Shown: positions 63,657 through 64,000 of the stretch, piece by piece
Position numbering within the stretch: position 1 is the first letter of the stretch
How the letters are laid out: every line of letters begins with the position of its first letter
The notes under the pieces: model-generated
Told to the model about the DNA's origin: nothing
The model's input: the letters and a program-made list of their open reading frames with translations, nothing else
The model's database searches: none
Program-made: the position numbers and the translations under genes
Source of the DNA: Chloroflexota bacterium
GTDB lineage: Bacteria; Chloroflexota; Dehalococcoidia; Lucifugimonadales; Lucifugimonadaceae
NCBI GenBank assembly: GCA_018650845.1
Contig: JABIFF010000022.1
Coordinates: 62,001 to 126,000, forward strand
Length of the DNA: 64,000 nt
Direction: 5' to 3'

Positions 63657-64000
63657 CTAATGCGGTCGAACGTTCCAGATATCGAACCCTTCGAACGACG
63701 ATATCGCCATGTCGGGTGCAACATCTTCTTCTGCTTCGAGAGCGACCTTGCCAACCCCTACGCAAGTCATACCTGCGGCACGTGCGGCAAGAAATCCAGC
63801 AATCGAATCCTCAAACACCACGCATCTCTCGGGCTCAGTTCTCAGTAAGCTGGCAGCCTTCAAATACGGTTCAGGATGAGGTTTCAAGTGGGTCACATCA
63901 TCGAGAGTAACTGAAGCCGAAAACACGTCGTCCAAGCCCGCCATTTTGATAAATCCATCGGCGTAAGGACGTTCACCTGAAGTCACAAGCGCAACTTTGC
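63657..64000 (-). CDS. HAD superfamily hydrolase, C-terminal part
   Basis: The frame enters from the window edge (its 5' part is outside) and ends at 63657. Motif II KVALVTSGERPYADGF, Lys motif HLKPHPEPYLKAASLL, and motif IV CVVFEDSIAGFLAARAAGM place it in HAD subfamily IA, close to beta-phosphoglucomutase-like phosphatases. Motif I lies beyond the edge. Substrate unknown. Confidence 0.88.
   Translation of the reverse strand, partial: KVALVTSGERPYADGFIKMAGLDDVFSASVTLDDVTHLKPHPEPYLKAASLLRTEPERCVVFEDSIAGFLAARAAGMTCVGVGKVALEAEEDVAPDMAISSFEGFDIWNVRPH

Overview
The window looks like bacterial chromosome from a free-living marine Chloroflexota, most likely a SAR202-type member of the Dehalococcoidia. 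That placement is an inference. It rests on the mix of genes: a four-subunit 2-oxoacid:ferredoxin oxidoreductase, a mandelate racemase-like enolase-superfamily protein, several MFS exporters, a DUF1461 membrane protein, a dnaG-rpoD pair, and abundant TTG starts. No rRNA gene is present to confirm it. Coding density is high and most genes are housekeeping.

Layout. 1-16 kb (mostly minus strand): YtxH-like and small membrane proteins, rpoD-dnaG, dgt, two tandem MFS exporters, glmS-plsC-cmk, then divergent cvpA and an HNH nuclease (plus), then holB-lysA (minus). 16-26 kb: selD, mazG, a DUF1461 protein, a HAD hydrolase-apt pair, a DUF3179 protein, recF-sir2 and a class III aminotransferase. 26-33 kb: a TPR protein, mtnA, two GT2 glycosyltransferases around a CoA-binding protein, lysC-thrB, a 2-hydroxyacid dehydrogenase and tRNA-Pro(CGG). 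33-47 kb: a lipoprotein, a PPOX-type flavoprotein, an MFS protein, an enolase-superfamily enzyme, a GNAT, the porGDAB operon, a nuclease-like lipoprotein, a hydrolase, a response regulator, an FAD oxidoreductase, a VTT membrane protein, a zinc ribbon protein and trxB. 48-64 kb: a glycosyltransferase-like protein with a tandem-repeat tail, then argJ-argB-plsY-argD, an aldehyde dehydrogenase, an RraA-like protein, an HxlR regulator, a GIY-YIG nuclease, argG-argH, a phosphodiesterase, rpe and a partial HAD hydrolase.

The most notable content is selenocysteine. Two genes that look broken by an in-frame TGA are better read as selenoproteins. In selD the TGA falls on the catalytic residue 17. In an exported DUF3179 protein the TGA replaces the first Cys of the family's CPLC motif, giving UPLC. 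Both have a compact stem-loop at the spacing expected of a bacterial SECIS element. SelD makes selenophosphate, so the window holds both a donor enzyme and a possible novel target.

A second theme is palindromic repeats. Four long imperfect inverted-repeat elements all sit between convergent genes. Two-hairpin repeats lie nearby. A single-hairpin repeat flanks, in inverted orientation, a small GIY-YIG nuclease gene whose stop codon lies inside the repeat. Other points are a recF gene that seems to start with ATC, a structured leader before lysA, and a glycosyltransferase-like protein carrying eight copies of a short acidic motif.
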